From DASQBT01 sp963782495 (lineage in GTDB: Bacteria > Pseudomonadota > Gammaproteobacteria > Burkholderiales > Thiobacillaceae): 64,000 nucleotides of DNA. This document shows, one piece after another, positions 18,445-26,805 of the stretch. The notes under the pieces were generated by a model. That model made no database searches, was not told the DNA's origin, and worked only from the letters and a program-made list of their open reading frames with translations. Position numbers and translations under genes: made by a program. The stretch is from positions 248,001 through 312,000 of the forward strand of contig CAWAJU010000004.1 in the NCBI GenBank assembly GCA_963782495.1. Reading direction: 5' to 3'. Position 1 is the stretch's first letter; every line of letters begins with the position of its first letter.

Positions 18445-18492
18445 GGACTGTTAATCCGCAGGTCCCAGGTTCGAGCCCTGGTCGGGGAGCCA
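18445..18492 (+). repeat. attR: 48-bp direct repeat of tRNA-Asn 3' end
   Basis: Identical to 9018-9065. It lacks the 5' part of the tRNA, so it is not a functional tRNA gene. Confidence 0.95.
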
Positions 18493-18539
18493 GATACAGC
18501 AAGGCTTTCAGCGATTCAGGCCTTCCTTGTTTTTCTAGT

Positions 18540-18558
18540 GGGGTTACGCCGGGGTTAC
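18540..18558 (+). repeat. GGGGTTAC direct-repeat pair 47 bases after attR
   Basis: GGGGTTAC-GCC-GGGGTTAC. The same pair with the same 47-base spacing follows the tRNA-Thr fragment at 24397. The rest of 18493-18770 contains no recognised gene. Confidence 0.6.
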
Positions 18559-18770
18559 ATCCCAGGTACCCATCCGAACCACTCCAGAAAACATTTCAGC
18601 CTGCTAGCCACTCGGCAGGTGTTCACAACCACGCGCTTACTTAATTTGTGTATTCCAATAATGTGCCGCTGAATTTGGCAGCCCTATTCTCTGTGGTGCG
18701 CAAATACTCGCGACGTGCGAATGTCATCTCGATGCCATGGTTAGGCGACGTGCGGTGCTCGTGCACTCGT

Positions 18771-18833
18771 AATAAGGTTCTGTTGGTGGCGAGTTCCTAA
18801 GAACGCGGTCCTCCTGACGCCCAGAACCTTATT
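18771..18833. repeat. 12-bp perfect inverted repeat, 63 bp overall
   Basis: AATAAGGTTCTG (18771-18782) and CAGAACCTTATT (18822-18833) flank 39 bases. The right arm reaches the stop codon of the downstream minus-strand gene. It may be a terminator-like structure or a tiny MITE. No T-run follows on the minus strand. Confidence 0.45.
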
Positions 18834-19954
18834 CAGAGCCGTAGCCTGCGCCAGTAGCCGGTAAGTTCGAGATAACCCCGACCGACGGACTTTCCATTTT
18901 CCAGCGCGCGCACCGCGCCTTCCCAGTAGATCGTGCCGGAGGAGGCACGCGTGTCGTTTTCCTGATCGTCCATCAGCGGTGCGATGTCAATTTTCAGGCT
19001 ACCTGCCTTGATCCGCCATGCGATGGGATAGGTGACATCAGTACGAGGAGAACGCCACAGGCGTAGGGGCGCGAAATCGACCTCGGCGGGTTCAAATATC
19101 CGAATCGCGCCATCAGCCGCACGGTACGAACCGCCGGCCCAGAGCTTGCGGCCCTGTTTGTTGCGCATGTGGAATGCCATCAGCGCGCCGCCATCGGCGA
19201 GATTGATGCCGATCCAGTCCCAGCCCACTCCCTCCTCATCCATGTAGCTCGAAGACCATTCGTGGTCCAACCATGCTGTGCCGCTAACAGATTCAGCCTT
19301 GCCATCGCGTGTCAGCGTGCCTTGCACCTTGAGGTGCGGCAGACTGTAGTAATAGCTTGCAGACGCGGGCCGCGGGCCCTTGCGGCTCAGGCCGTTATTG
19401 CCGTGGAGCAAAGGGGGCTGAGTAGCGGCGAAAGTGAGATCAAACTGGAATTCCCGTGCCGGAATGCGCGCGCGGTAGGCGCCGTTCTCCTGTTTAAGCG
19501 ACCAGTCGTCAATCCATACGTCAACGCGGCCTTGCCCAGCGCCGGCGAGCGAGAAACCTTCACGTGCCACACGCTGATCGCTTTGCAGCCTGCCAAGCGC
19601 CGTATCGCTGATCGTGGCGTGCGCGATCAAGATATGCCGTGGCGTAAACGCGCTCGGATTATCGCCTTTGAGTTTTGGCCGAATGCGGAAGAACGTGAGC
19701 TGAAATCCCAAAAACCTGCCACGGCTCTCCAGCCACCCTGTTACGTACCACCACTCGGTGCGAACTCTCGGATGACTACCCTCATCGCGAGGAAAGCGCA
19801 GCGTATAGCCCGGCACTACGGGAGCAAAAGACGTGTTGGTTGCCTGGCGGCTGTTAACTTGAGCCCAGACTTTCGGTGTGACGAGCAGCCCGCCCATTAA
19901 CGCCAAGGCCCGCCGCCTCGAAAGGCCTCGTACCAGGTTCTTTCTATTTCGCAT
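18833..19954 (-). CDS. Lipocalin-like / CrtC-fold exported protein (AttH type)
   Basis: The protein has 373 residues. The N-terminus has a twin-arginine-like signal (SRRRALALMGGLL ... VWA). The mature part has RTEWWYVTGWLESRGRFLGF, SASYYYSLPHLKVQGTL, GTAWLDHEWSSSYMDEEGVG and WDWIGINLADG, the signature of the AttH/carotenoid 1,2-hydratase-like lipocalin family. It is followed, 11 bases away and in the same operon order, by a FtsX-type permease and an ABC ATPase, the AttEFGH arrangement. In that family the protein is thought to act on a lipid or other hydrophobic ligand; the actual substrate is unknown. Confidence 0.88.
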   Translation of the reverse strand: MRNRKNLVRGLSRRRALALMGGLLVTPKVWAQVNSRQATNTSFAPVVPGYTLRFPRDEGSHPRVRTEWWYVTGWLESRGRFLGFQLTFFRIRPKLKGDNPSAFTPRHILIAHATISDTALGRLQSDQRVAREGFSLAGAGQGRVDVWIDDWSLKQENGAYRARIPAREFQFDLTFAATQPPLLHGNNGLSRKGPRPASASYYYSLPHLKVQGTLTRDGKAESVSGTAWLDHEWSSSYMDEEGVGWDWIGINLADGGALMAFHMRNKQGRKLWAGGSYRAADGAIRIFEPAEVDFAPLRLWRSPRTDVTYPIAWRIKAGSLKIDIAPLMDDQENDTRASSGTIYWEGAVRALENGKSVGRGYLELTGYWRRLRL

Positions 19955-19965
19955 TCCCTAACAAC

Positions 19966-22491
19966 TCACCAATCTTCCCGCACCGCACTTACGACATTGT
20001 TGCGCATCGCGCGACGTCCGCTCCACACTGCGGTCACACTGGCTGCAGCAACGAGCACCGAGGCCAACGCGGCGAGCGCCAGCCACGGGATATGCATATC
20101 CATGCTCCAATGAAACGACTGGCGGTTGATGACATGCACCAGTATCAGGCTGATGAGCCAGCCCATCGCCAGTCCGAAGCCAACGCCTAGCACCGAGACC
20201 AAAATGCCTTCACACCCCAGCATCATGCCAATCTCGCGCCGCGTCATGCCGAGATGACGCAGCACGCCGAATTCACGCCGCCGTGCCAGAACCTGGGCGC
20301 TAAAACTGACGCTTACGCCAAACAAGCCGATCAGCACCGCAATGATTTCCAGCCCGTATGTCACGGCGAAGGTCCGGTCGAAAACGGCCAGTGATCGAAT
20401 ACGAATTTCCCATGTTGGGGTAATTTCGATGTTATCCGCCACGCCGAGGTGCTCGCGTAACGCCTGCTCGACCTGATCGGGCGCCGTGCCTTTTGCCAGC
20501 CACAATGCCGCCTCATTGGCGAGACTGTCGCCTGTGATACGGATGTAAAGGTCTCGGTCGATTACGATCGCACCCGTCTGGCGCGCGTAGTCGCGCCAGA
20601 CACCGGCTACGGTGAATGCCCTCAAACGTCCGCCGACAGGCACCCATAACTTATCGCCAACGCCGAGGCGAAACTGATCCGCGGTTGCCTCCGAAATCCA
20701 TGCTGGAGGGGGTGCGTCAGTCTGCGGTATTACCGAACGTCCGACCAGCGGCAACATTCTATTTGCCGTGTTTGTGTCGATTGAACGTGCCAACAAGCTT
20801 ATGGCTGGTTGGTCGGGCGCGAGCAGCAGGTCCTGGCTGCGCACGAACTGAGCGCGCTCTACGCCGGGCGTGGCTGCGATGCTTGCCTGCTGTTCAGGCG
20901 TTAAGAGTCCCGTTTCTCCGCCACCCGCAACACGCAGATAGAGGTCAGCCGGCAGCATGTGTATCAGCCACGCGTCGAGCGACTGACGAAAAGACCCGAC
21001 CATAATGAGCATAGCGACCATCAGGCCCAAGCTGGTGACGATGGCGCCGATGCTGATCGCAACTTGGCGTGGCGTCGCCTGCAACTGCGCAACAGCCAGC
21101 ATCGCCGGTGAGAAACGCAACATCGGTACTCGCTGCAAAAATGCCGTGGCGAGCCAGGGCAGGAGAAGTATCGTGCCCAATAGAATCAGCGCAACGGCGG
21201 CATAGCCGAATACTGGCAAGCCGTTGATCGGGGGCGCCCGCGTAAGGACGAGTCCCAATGAAATCAGCGCCGCACCTGCCCAGGTGGTGGGGAGTTTTTT
21301 CAACCCCTCCTCTTCATCGCCGGCCCGGAGCGCCAAAGCCGGCGCACGCCGCCCCGCCTCAATCGCCGGGAGGGCTGAGCCGACCATGGCAAATGCCGTG
21401 CCGAGCAACCAGAATCCGGCCAGGCTGATGGGGTCTATGTGCAGTTCGGGAGTGATGGCGCGGAAATAGCCCGCACCAAGGTCGGCGCCGAAATGCTTAA
21501 GCACGTAAGCGGAGAGCACGCAGCCGAGCGCCACGCCTAATGTCGCGCCGAGCATGCCAATCAGCGCGCCCTCCGCAATCAGCATCCGCGTCAGCGCCTT
21601 CGATGTCAGCCCCAACACCCGCAACAGGGCAAACTGCGCACGTCGGCGCAATATCGACAGTATCTGGGTGGAGAACACCAAGAACGCCCCGGTAAACAAG
21701 GCAACCAACGCCAGCATGTCGAGATTCAGCCTGTATGAAAGCGAAATGTTAGCGCCGCGTTCCGCATCCGCATCGGGCGTCACCGCCACTACGCCAGCGG
21801 GAAGCAAGCTTGCGAGCCCACGCCGAAAGCGTTCGATGTCTGTTCCGGGACGCAGGCGAAGGTCAATGCGGTTGATTCGTCCCAGCCGCTGCAGGCGCCA
21901 CTGAGCCGAGGCAATGTCCATGACGGCAGCCCGCTGTCGGTATGCGCCGGGTGGCAGCAGGCCGACAACCTTCAATTCAAAGTCGGAAGTGCCCACGTTA
22001 ATTCTCAGCGCATCGCCGGGTTTGAGGCCGAGCCAGTCGGCGGCAGCGTGACTCAGAAGCAGTGCTTCCGGATTGAAAAGATCGGTGATCCGGTTTTCCA
22101 ATGCCGCGAAGAGTTCGGATTGAACCTGCGCAGCGCGAAAGGGATCGAGTCCGATGATCGTGAGCGTATCCCTGCGTCCGGCTATTTGCACTTCGCCCTC
22201 AATGGCAGGGCTCGCCGCTTGGACTTCCGACAACTGCGCGATGCGCGGATACACCGACTCGTCAAAGCCGGCGCGCGGTCCGCGCACCACCAGATCAGCT
22301 AACCCGGACAGGCTATGTCTCGCCAGCTTGAATTCGTTGAGCGCGCTGGTGTTGACGAGATGTACGGCGACGCCAAGCGCAACGCCGAGTATCACACCAA
22401 ACAACGTCAAGACAAAACGCCCGGGGTTTTCGCGCAGCGCGCCCGCGGAGACCGCATTGACTGCGAGTCCGAATGACGTGACCGACATCAA
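19966..22491 (-). CDS. ABC transporter permease with two FtsX domains (AttFG-like)
   Basis: The protein has 841 residues. There is an N-terminal TM helix (RFVLTLFGVILGVALGVAVH), a large periplasmic domain of the MacB type, a three-helix FtsX domain around residues 255-390, another TM pair near 415-460, a second periplasmic domain and a C-terminal FtsX domain (about 710-830). A single long permease replaces the separate F and G subunits of Agrobacterium AttEFGH. FtsX/LolC-type permeases usually drive extraction of lipids or lipoproteins rather than classic import. It overlaps the ATPase gene by 4 bp. Confidence 0.9.
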   Translation of the reverse strand: MMSVTSFGLAVNAVSAGALRENPGRFVLTLFGVILGVALGVAVHLVNTSALNEFKLARHSLSGLADLVVRGPRAGFDESVYPRIAQLSEVQAASPAIEGEVQIAGRRDTLTIIGLDPFRAAQVQSELFAALENRITDLFNPEALLLSHAAADWLGLKPGDALRINVGTSDFELKVVGLLPPGAYRQRAAVMDIASAQWRLQRLGRINRIDLRLRPGTDIERFRRGLASLLPAGVVAVTPDADAERGANISLSYRLNLDMLALVALFTGAFLVFSTQILSILRRRAQFALLRVLGLTSKALTRMLIAEGALIGMLGATLGVALGCVLSAYVLKHFGADLGAGYFRAITPELHIDPISLAGFWLLGTAFAMVGSALPAIEAGRRAPALALRAGDEEEGLKKLPTTWAGAALISLGLVLTRAPPINGLPVFGYAAVALILLGTILLLPWLATAFLQRVPMLRFSPAMLAVAQLQATPRQVAISIGAIVTSLGLMVAMLIMVGSFRQSLDAWLIHMLPADLYLRVAGGGETGLLTPEQQASIAATPGVERAQFVRSQDLLLAPDQPAISLLARSIDTNTANRMLPLVGRSVIPQTDAPPPAWISEATADQFRLGVGDKLWVPVGGRLRAFTVAGVWRDYARQTGAIVIDRDLYIRITGDSLANEAALWLAKGTAPDQVEQALREHLGVADNIEITPTWEIRIRSLAVFDRTFAVTYGLEIIAVLIGLFGVSVSFSAQVLARRREFGVLRHLGMTRREIGMMLGCEGILVSVLGVGFGLAMGWLISLILVHVINRQSFHWSMDMHIPWLALAALASVLVAAASVTAVWSGRRAMRNNVVSAVREDW

Positions 22492-23177
22492 CGCTCCGTA
22501 CGCGGCTGCAAGCCATCGGCGGTTAGCATGTAGACGCGGTCTGTGGTGGCCACGGCAGCAGCGGAGTGGGTGACGAGGATGCCCGCGCCCGCATTGCGCA
22601 TGATCTGCTCGCGCAGCACCCGCAGTACCTGGTGGGCGCTGTCGGTATCCAGATTGCCGGTCGGTTCGTCGGCGAGCACAAGTTGCGGACGATGTACCAG
22701 TGCGCGCGCGATAGCCACGCGCTGCAGCTCTCCCCCTGACAATTCGCGCGGATAGGCTGCGGCAAGTGCCGCTATGCCGATGGCCTCGAGCATTTCGCCG
22801 GCCAGCTTTGAGCTTTTGGCCGGTTCAGCGCCGCTTAATGCAAGGGGCAGTAAAACATTCCGCATGACCGTCAGATGTGGCAACAGGTGGAAAGCCTGGA
22901 ATACGAACCCCATGTGATCGCGCCGCAGCAGGGTGCGCGCGGTATCGTCGAGCGTGGTGAGTTCCGTGCCGTCGAGCGCAATGCTGCCGCCATCCGGCAG
23001 GTCGAGGCCGGCAATCAGGTTAAGGAGAGTGGACTTGCCGACACCGGATTCTCCCATGATAGCGACGTATTCACCTGGCGCCACATCGAGGTTAATGTCT
23101 CGCAGCATGAGGCGGCTGCGCGGACCACTGTAGGTTTTGTCGAGGTGGCGAATACTGAGCATGGGCTTCTGGCGCAA
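22488..23177 (-). CDS. ABC transporter ATP-binding protein (LolD/MacB type, AttE-like)
   Basis: The protein has 229 residues with Walker A GESGVGKST, Q-loop VFQAFHLLPHLTV, signature LSGGELQRVAIARAL, Walker B LVLADEPTGNLD and the H-loop ILVTHS. It is the first gene of the three-gene minus-strand operon and presumably energises the 841-residue permease. The 250 bases upstream to the divergent MBL gene hold no other gene; a shared promoter region is likely there. Confidence 0.93.
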   Translation of the reverse strand: MRQKPMLSIRHLDKTYSGPRSRLMLRDINLDVAPGEYVAIMGESGVGKSTLLNLIAGLDLPDGGSIALDGTELTTLDDTARTLLRRDHMGFVFQAFHLLPHLTVMRNVLLPLALSGAEPAKSSKLAGEMLEAIGIAALAAAYPRELSGGELQRVAIARALVHRPQLVLADEPTGNLDTDSAHQVLRVLREQIMRNAGAGILVTHSAAAVATTDRVYMLTADGLQPRTER

Positions 23178-23430
23178 AGTTGTTTTGGGTCCACGTCGAG
23201 GACTCTTTCAGACCGTGGCGCACCTGACACCAAATTCAACTCGCCTTATTGCATTGGGCCGTGTGGAGAGCCAATTCGTAAAGTGTAGCGTTTATGCTGT
23301 TCACGGGACATCCTTGCGTACAAGCAAGGTGAGGCCTGGCATGGCTTTGTTGCCTTGTCTGCTTGCGGCGAGGCGCGTGTATCTGTAGGTTGGGGCATGT
23401 CTTTACTGCAATTCAACTCCGGAGGCGCGT

Positions 23431-24180
23431 ATGATTTTCAGACAATTGTTCGAGCCCATTTCCAGCACTTACACCTATCTCATCGGCTGTGAGGATACCG
23501 GCCAGGCGCTGCTGATCGACCCAGTGCTACCGGCGTGGGAGCGCGATCTGGCTGAAATCAACGCGCTGGGCTTGGCGCTCGCCTTCACGCTGGAGACGCA
23601 CATCCATGCTGATCACATTACTGCAGCGAGCAAGCTGAAGGCAATTGCGGGCAGCCGGATTGCCGGACCCGCGCTGGATCAACTGCCGTGCACCGATATC
23701 GGTATCGTCGATCAGCAGGTGTTCACAATGGGCTCGGTCGAGCTGACGCCATTGCACACGCCCGGGCACACCGACAACCACTTTGCCTATTTCCACCAGG
23801 GGCGGATCTACAGCGGCGACGCCCTGCTAATCGACGCCTGCGGCCGGACCGATTTCCAGAACGGCGATGCGAGCTTGCTGTATCAATCGGTGCGCGGCAA
23901 ACTGTTTTCGTTTTCGGACGATACGCTGGTGTATCCGGCGCACGATTACGAGCAGCGCCGCATCACGACCATCGGCCAAGAGAAGGCGCGCAATCCGCGT
24001 CTCGGCGGCGAGCGCACGCTGGAAGAGTTTATGAAGCTGATGGGCGAGCTGAAGCTCCCTTATCCAAAGTTCATCGATTACGCGGTGCCCGGCAATCGCG
24101 GCTGCGGCACCTGTCCGCCCAGCGTACCGGAGCACTTGCAGGAATACTGCGCGCAGATGGAAGTTAGCCGCCAGGGCTGA
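23431..24180 (+). CDS. MBL-fold persulfide dioxygenase (ETHE1-like)
   Basis: The protein has 249 residues; the ATG is preceded by GGAGG. The metal motif ETHIHADHITAA (mononuclear Fe-type His/Asp), PLHTPGHTDNH, YSGDALLIDACGRTDFQNGD and VYPAHDY match ETHE1/SDO persulfide dioxygenases, which oxidise glutathione persulfide to sulfite. The C-terminal extension has a Cys-rich end (NRGCGTCPPSVPEH). Signal peptides are absent, so it is cytoplasmic. No rhodanese or sulfide:quinone oxidoreductase is adjacent. Confidence 0.88.
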   Translation: MIFRQLFEPISSTYTYLIGCEDTGQALLIDPVLPAWERDLAEINALGLALAFTLETHIHADHITAASKLKAIAGSRIAGPALDQLPCTDIGIVDQQVFTMGSVELTPLHTPGHTDNHFAYFHQGRIYSGDALLIDACGRTDFQNGDASLLYQSVRGKLFSFSDDTLVYPAHDYEQRRITTIGQEKARNPRLGGERTLEEFMKLMGELKLPYPKFIDYAVPGNRGCGTCPPSVPEHLQEYCAQMEVSRQG

Positions 24181-24349
24181 ACCCAAGAACCGCAGCAGAT
24201 CGATTGGAAACAACAAGAAGAGGGGTTGTCGCCCATTGAGTCAGGATATACCGCCGGCGCAATCCTCGATGCCGGGGTGGCCCATGCAGTTTGGCCGATC
24301 TGGCATGATCGAGTATCCGGCTGGATAACGCGGTCGCGGCTCTCTTCCT

Positions 24350-24397
24350 TGATTCGTAATCAGTAGGTCGCACGTTCGACTCGTGTCACCAGCACCA
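24350..24397 (+). repeat. tRNA-Thr (CGT) 3'-end fragment, orphan attachment site
   Basis: The segment contains anticodon loop TTCGTAA, a T-arm GCACGTTCGACTCGTGT and the acceptor end CACCAGCACCA. No matching 5' half (D-arm, GCTGGTG acceptor) lies upstream, so it is not a functional tRNA. It ends in CCA and is followed 47 bases later by GGGGTTAC repeats, exactly as at the tRNA-Asn attR. It is best explained as an att scar of another integrated element. The surrounding 24181-24730 has no recognised gene. Confidence 0.7.
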
Positions 24398-24444
24398 GTA
24401 AATTCAAATAGTTAACTTATATCGATACTCCTTAAGAACGATCC

Positions 24445-24463
24445 GGGGTTACACCGGGGTTAC
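24445..24463 (+). repeat. GGGGTTAC direct-repeat pair after tRNA-Thr fragment
   Basis: GGGGTTAC-ACC-GGGGTTAC, 47 bases after the CCA of the tRNA-Thr fragment. It is the same motif, inter-repeat spacing and distance as at 18540-18558, and is a probable arm-site pair of a related integrase. Confidence 0.6.
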
Positions 24464-24732
24464 GTTTCTTGTTGGTTGGTCAGCTTCCGTCAATGCAAGT
24501 AGAGCCCCAAATCCATTGTCGGCTGTATGTTTACCTGAGAAGTGATCCAGCGTTCCCCTAGAGGATCTCTTTCCCTTTTGACCGGCCACACGAGAGCTGG
24601 CGCTTGAGGCGCTCGTTGTCCTTGCAACCATTGAGCCTGAAACGGATATGACAGGGGCAATTCTGCCAAGACCTACCAGACGGATCGTCATGCCCGGAGT
24701 CTGATGGCGGTTGCGCCGGAACTTTGCCTTAA

Positions 24733-25119
24733 CGATTCAGGCGCTCTGTTCGTAACAACTTCAGAGGATCCCCCTCGAAAACTGATACACCCGAATCCAG
24801 TCGCAAGGCACTGATCGACGCCCTGCTCCTCAAGCTCCCTGGCGTGAAGGCAAAGAAAATCGGCGGCCTCGATGCCTACCTCGTCAGCGACAAGATGTTC
24901 GCTTGCATTAGCGGTGAGGGCGTCGGACTGCGCCTGCCCGCCGCCACCGCGACCGAACTGCCGTTCTCATGGGGCAATGTCGTCCCGTTTCAGCCTGGCG
25001 GTATGGTTAGCACGAGGGAATGGATACAGATCAACCGCGCCGATGCGGCTGAGTACGAGAAGGATCTCGACTTGTTTCAAGCTTCGTTGAAATTCGTGAA
25101 AACTTGCAGGGCCCGCTAG
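24733..25119 (+). pseudogene. TfoX-N-like small protein, 5' truncated or start unclear
   Basis: The frame is open from 24733 and ends at 25119, but there is no ATG; the first GTG is 24844, inside the conserved part. The readable protein (KALIDALLLKLPGVKAKKIG ... KMFACISGEGVGLRLPA ... STREWIQINRADAAEYEKDL) resembles small TfoX N-terminal/YjbR-like domains. The lack of a plausible start suggests a gene decapitated by the rearrangement that left the adjacent tRNA-Thr scar. The assignment to TfoX-N is tentative. Confidence 0.5.
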
Positions 25120-25354
25120 AAATCAGCACTTTCAATCGCTCCTATGCCAGGTACCGACACTCCCTGGTCGCTCAAATTGTCGATATGAACGGCAGCAGCA
25201 GCCCAGACAACTGTCGTTCACAAAAAACATTGCGATGCCAGCTCCTCGGCTTGTCCTGCTCGCCGATAGTGACGCATGGGAAGTCCATACCCGTTACGTC
25301 GGCGATGTCGCTTTCATAGATCAGCGAACCCGCCGCGACGGCACGTTTAATCCT

Positions 25355-25705
25355 TCATTGCAGCGAAACGGCTGCCGCGTCCACCCACAGCTCTGCGCTG
25401 TTGTCTGGCTTAAGGATAAGCAAGACCGTGTTCGCCCGTCGTAGGTTGACGGCGGAAGCTGCTTTTTGAGCCATATGCCGGATGACGCCATCAAGGTTCT
25501 CGACCATCAGATAGAAGAGCGGCTCGTCCCAACTAAGGGCAAGCCGTGTCCAAACCTTGACGTGCTGCCCGCCTTTGGCCGGTTCTGCCGTGACACCGGC
25601 AATCGGTTCGACATCCTCAAACCGCAGCGGCTCGCCGAGGTTGCGCACGCTAGGCACTTCTGCCGGAGCTACTGTTGCCGGCGACTGCTCTACGTTCTCT
25701 GCCAT
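25355..25705 (-). CDS. Hypothetical protein
   Basis: From ATG 25705 the product has 116 residues (MAENVEQSPATVAPAEVPSV...). The C-terminal part KVWTRLALSWDEPLFYLMVE ... RANTVLLILKPDNSAELWVD looks like one compact alpha/beta domain. No known family is recognised. It follows the interrupted gene 25779-26663 on the same strand and may form an operon with it. The bases 25120-25354 contain no recognised gene. Confidence 0.5.
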   Translation of the reverse strand: MAENVEQSPATVAPAEVPSVRNLGEPLRFEDVEPIAGVTAEPAKGGQHVKVWTRLALSWDEPLFYLMVENLDGVIRHMAQKAASAVNLRRANTVLLILKPDNSAELWVDAAAVSLQ

Positions 25706-25778
25706 GCTCCCTGTCCGTTCTTCCGAGTTGGCGCGACTGACGTTACCCAGGACGACTGGGCACGATAACCTATGGCCA

Positions 25779-26663
25779 TCACATAGCCCCCCGAGAATCA
25801 AAGACGAACTCATCGCCAGGAACCAGGTTGAAGTTACAGTCTTCCGCAGGAAGCCCGTTCTTCTTCAGGGTATTAATGACTTCTGCCTTTTCGGCTAGGT
25901 CCACGAGCATTCTGCGTTCGAGGTCTTCTACATGCGTCAGCATGTGCACGAAGCCATTGAGCGCTTCTTGACTGTCTTGCATGAGTTGTAACTTGGACAC
26001 CTCAACAGACCTGATGTTGAGTTGCTGCACTCCCGCGTGCGCGGCTTCTGAATTTCGTAGTCGGTTCACTAGGTCCATGTGGTCCATAGCGCAATGCTCA
26101 AATTCAATGCACAAGCGGTACGGGTGCGCCAGCGTGCCTACCAAAGAGACTAGATGAGGCTCCTTGCCATTTTGCCGTTTCCAATCTGGACACGGTGACT
26201 CTAGCAGCGCACCTAAAGCCATGCGCCTATAGCGAGACTCTGGAATCTAGGTGCAGTGCAGCAGTTGCTTGATCGAGACCTCGCAAAACCGCGCCGAATA
26301 CGTGAGCACTTCGTTGTAAAGACGGATGCGCTCCACCTCTGCGTCTACTTCGTTGTGATCGAGTGTGTCGGTGGTCGCGTACTCGTGCGAGGCATTGATG
26401 ATCCTGCCCATAAGGAGTTGCAATGTGACACCGCTGGCCGTGTAGGGGTTCGTGAATCCACCGCTCGTAGGGGGTTCTGGTGTCGGCATGAGAGACAGTT
26501 GCCCACGCCGCAGCATCCACGCGCGCATTTCTCCTGCTAGCGGTATGAGGTTCACCCCTGCAATTCGCTCTCCTGCCCAGCGGAATGCTTGCGGACGGTA
26601 GCTCCACGAGTGATGGGTTCCGTGCCACTTACGTTTTGGTGGTCGTGCAGTCGTGTTGGTCAT
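25779..26663 (-). pseudogene. Hypothetical protein gene interrupted by an in-frame TAG
   Basis: Two open stretches, 26663-26247 and 26222-25779, are in the same frame and separated only by TAG at 26249-26247. After the stop the frame reads straight on (IPESRYRRMALGALLESPCP). The flanking text KQLLHCT-stop-IPESRYRRMALGALL looks like one continuous conserved block, with the amber codon probably replacing a CAG glutamine. The whole would be about 294 residues. The family is uncharacterised as far as I can tell. It could be a recent nonsense mutation, a sequencing error or suppressed. Confidence 0.65.
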
Positions 26664-26805
26664 CGTTGACGTGTCGGTGCGCCAAGCGCGGAGGGAACGC
26701 GCAAGCGCAGCTGCGAGCTGCCGGGTAGACAGAGTGGTTAAGTCGCATTGCTATAGCTTCAACGTAGTGAATTGGCCAATCTCCTCGTTTTGAACATCAT
26801 CCGCA

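Larger units (their letters stand above)
9018..18492. mobile_element. Integrated element in tRNA-Asn (putative phage satellite), about 9.4 kb
   Basis: A perfect 48-bp direct repeat bounds the region: 9018-9065 inside the tRNA and 18445-18492. A tyrosine integrase reads inward from the right end. Minus-strand genes form a chain with several 4-bp overlaps: integrase, unknown, HTH/excisionase-like, small protein, DUF3987, two unknowns, two small regulators, major capsid protein and two small proteins. Plus-strand cargo (lipoprotein, truncated ORF) lies at the left end. Repeated GGTACC[CT]GTT pairs inside both ends resemble integrase arm sites. There is no terminase, portal, protease or tail gene, so it is not a complete prophage. 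Confidence 0.88.

Noticed and set aside
9018..18492. A complete, inducible prophage
   Set aside because: Terminase, portal, tail, lysis and maturation-protease genes are all absent, leaving only a capsid protein and element-maintenance genes.
18771..18833. A confident rho-independent terminator
   Set aside because: The arms are perfect, but the 39-base spacer and lack of a T-run make a terminator uncertain, so it is listed only as an inverted repeat.
24319..24397. A complete tRNA-Thr gene
   Set aside because: Only the anticodon loop, T-arm and acceptor 3' strand are present. The upstream sequence cannot form a D-arm or a matched acceptor stem.
25779..26222. An independent 147-residue gene
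   Set aside because: It is in frame with the 138-codon segment upstream and separated by a single TAG, so one interrupted gene is the better reading.
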